Assembly: GCF_000208745.1 (NCBI RefSeq)
Contig: NC_030855.1
Location: 4,356,009 to 4,420,008, forward strand
Source of the DNA: Theobroma cacao
Lineage: Eukaryota > Streptophyta > Magnoliopsida > Malvales > Malvaceae
Direction of reading: 5' to 3'
Length of the DNA stretch: 64,000 nt
Shown: piece by piece, positions 63,441 to 64,000 of the stretch
How the letters are laid out: each line of letters opens with the position of its first letter
How positions within the stretch are numbered: the stretch's first letter is position 1
Notes under the pieces: generated by a model
Database searches by the model: none
Seen by the model: the letters and a program-made list of their open reading frames with translations, nothing else
Told to the model about the DNA's origin: nothing
Translations under genes and position numbers: made by a program

Positions 63441-63601
63441 GAAACTAACCTTGCCTTCTATCTTTCCACTTTTTCATTTGCCTTTAGTTTAACGTTGTAT
63501 ATCTACTTACATCTTATGGCATATGAATTTGGTGGAAGAGGTATTATGCTCCATGTATCATTATCTTGCAAAACTTTAAGTTCAAGATTCATAGCTTCTC
63601 T

Positions 63602-63877
63602 TCAATGCAAATGGTTCACAACTTGATGATAAGAGCCTAGTTCATGAACATGAGATAAGGCAGTTGTGAATGCTTTGTGTTCAGATGTAAGATGGTTGGT
63701 AAACAAGTAAATGGTGATAGGATGAGAGGTAATAGTGTTGGTTTGATTAGGTAGGTCAATATAATACGCATCAAGGTATTTAGGGGTATGTTTTTGTTTT
63801 GTACTTTTCCTAATTAGCAACTTTGATTCTTGTGAATTGGTTACATTGCTACTGTCACTGTCAATAGTAATGGGCAA
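63602..63877 (-). pseudogene. Integrase-RT linker of Copia D
   Basis: The open frame contains RKSTKQKHTPKYLDAYYIDL, then SHPITIYLFTNHLTSEHKAF and TTALSHVHELGSYHQVVNH. This is the stretch that comes before RT in Copia polyproteins: basic linker, HPI.Y, and HKAFTxALS. It supports identity and orientation. Confidence 0.82.
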
Positions 63878-64000
63878 ACTATTAGTTGAAGGTGAATCGT
63901 GATGAATTTTCTTTGAATTTGTTGTGGAAGGGCTTTCTAGTGGTGAAGAAGGTTCATATGGATAAAAATCAAGAGGTATATGGTTACGGTATAGTTGATA

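Larger units (their letters stand above)
61692..64000 (-). mobile_element. Copia retrotransposon D, 3' part (continues right of window)
   Basis: On the minus strand from the right edge: the linker between integrase and RT, RT with YVDD, RNase H, polypurine tract and 3' LTR. The 5' half is outside the window. Stops break RT and RNase H. Confidence 0.82.

Overview
This window is nuclear DNA from a flowering plant, most likely a eudicot and probably a rosid. The evidence is GT-AG introns, AT-rich intergenic DNA, LTR retrotransposons of the Copia and Gypsy superfamilies, Mutator-type DNA transposons, a plant L1 relic, and a complete lignin-pathway BAHD acyltransferase gene. I cannot name the species from sequence alone.

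Region 1 (1-33.5 kb) is a nest of retroelements. An outer Copia element (A, plus strand) starts left of the window and ends at 33532. Its 5' LTR carries the end of a Gypsy-type LTR (1-312). Its reverse transcriptase is split by a full-length chromovirus-like Gypsy element (G1, minus strand, 6834-17782, target duplication ATTTA). Its 3' LTR is split by a long Sirevirus-like Copia element (B, minus strand, 19235-32489). Element B in turn holds a solo Gypsy LTR (21113-23741, target duplication TGAGG). All coding regions here are broken.

Region 2 (31.4-39.4 kb) is a tandem duplication of about 3.9 kb (31392-35306 and 35307-39198). It copies the end of element B's LTR, the end of element A's LTR and flanking DNA. 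The flank contains a Mutator-like element with inverted ends and a 9-bp target duplication, carrying a fragment of an RNA-recognition-motif gene (a Pack-MULE-like element).

Region 3 (39.4-49.5 kb) holds a 5'-truncated L1 relic joined to the C-terminal part of a Tubby-like protein gene, then about 2.3 kb of AT-rich DNA, then a small decayed Copia element (C, minus strand, 44305-49525, LTRs about 265 bp).

Region 4 (49.5-58.2 kb) is the gene island. It holds an intact two-coding-exon gene for hydroxycinnamoyl-CoA:shikimate/quinate hydroxycinnamoyltransferase (HCT, 51073-55705, 431 aa) with MYB-type AC elements and a probable 5'UTR intron. It also holds a convergent small two-exon gene (57407-56909, minus, 137 aa) for a predicted secreted or GPI-anchored protein that I do not recognise.

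Region 5 (58.2-64 kb) is AT-rich. It has microsatellites, a tRNA-derived SINE-like relic, a 979-bp inverted-repeat element with a 9-bp target duplication, and the 3' end of another Copia element (D, minus strand) running off the right edge. Only the two genes of region 4 look functional. I see no evidence for an undescribed defence or metabolic system; the most unusual items are the gene-capturing mobile elements, the L1-Tubby chimera, the tandem duplication and the small secreted-protein gene.
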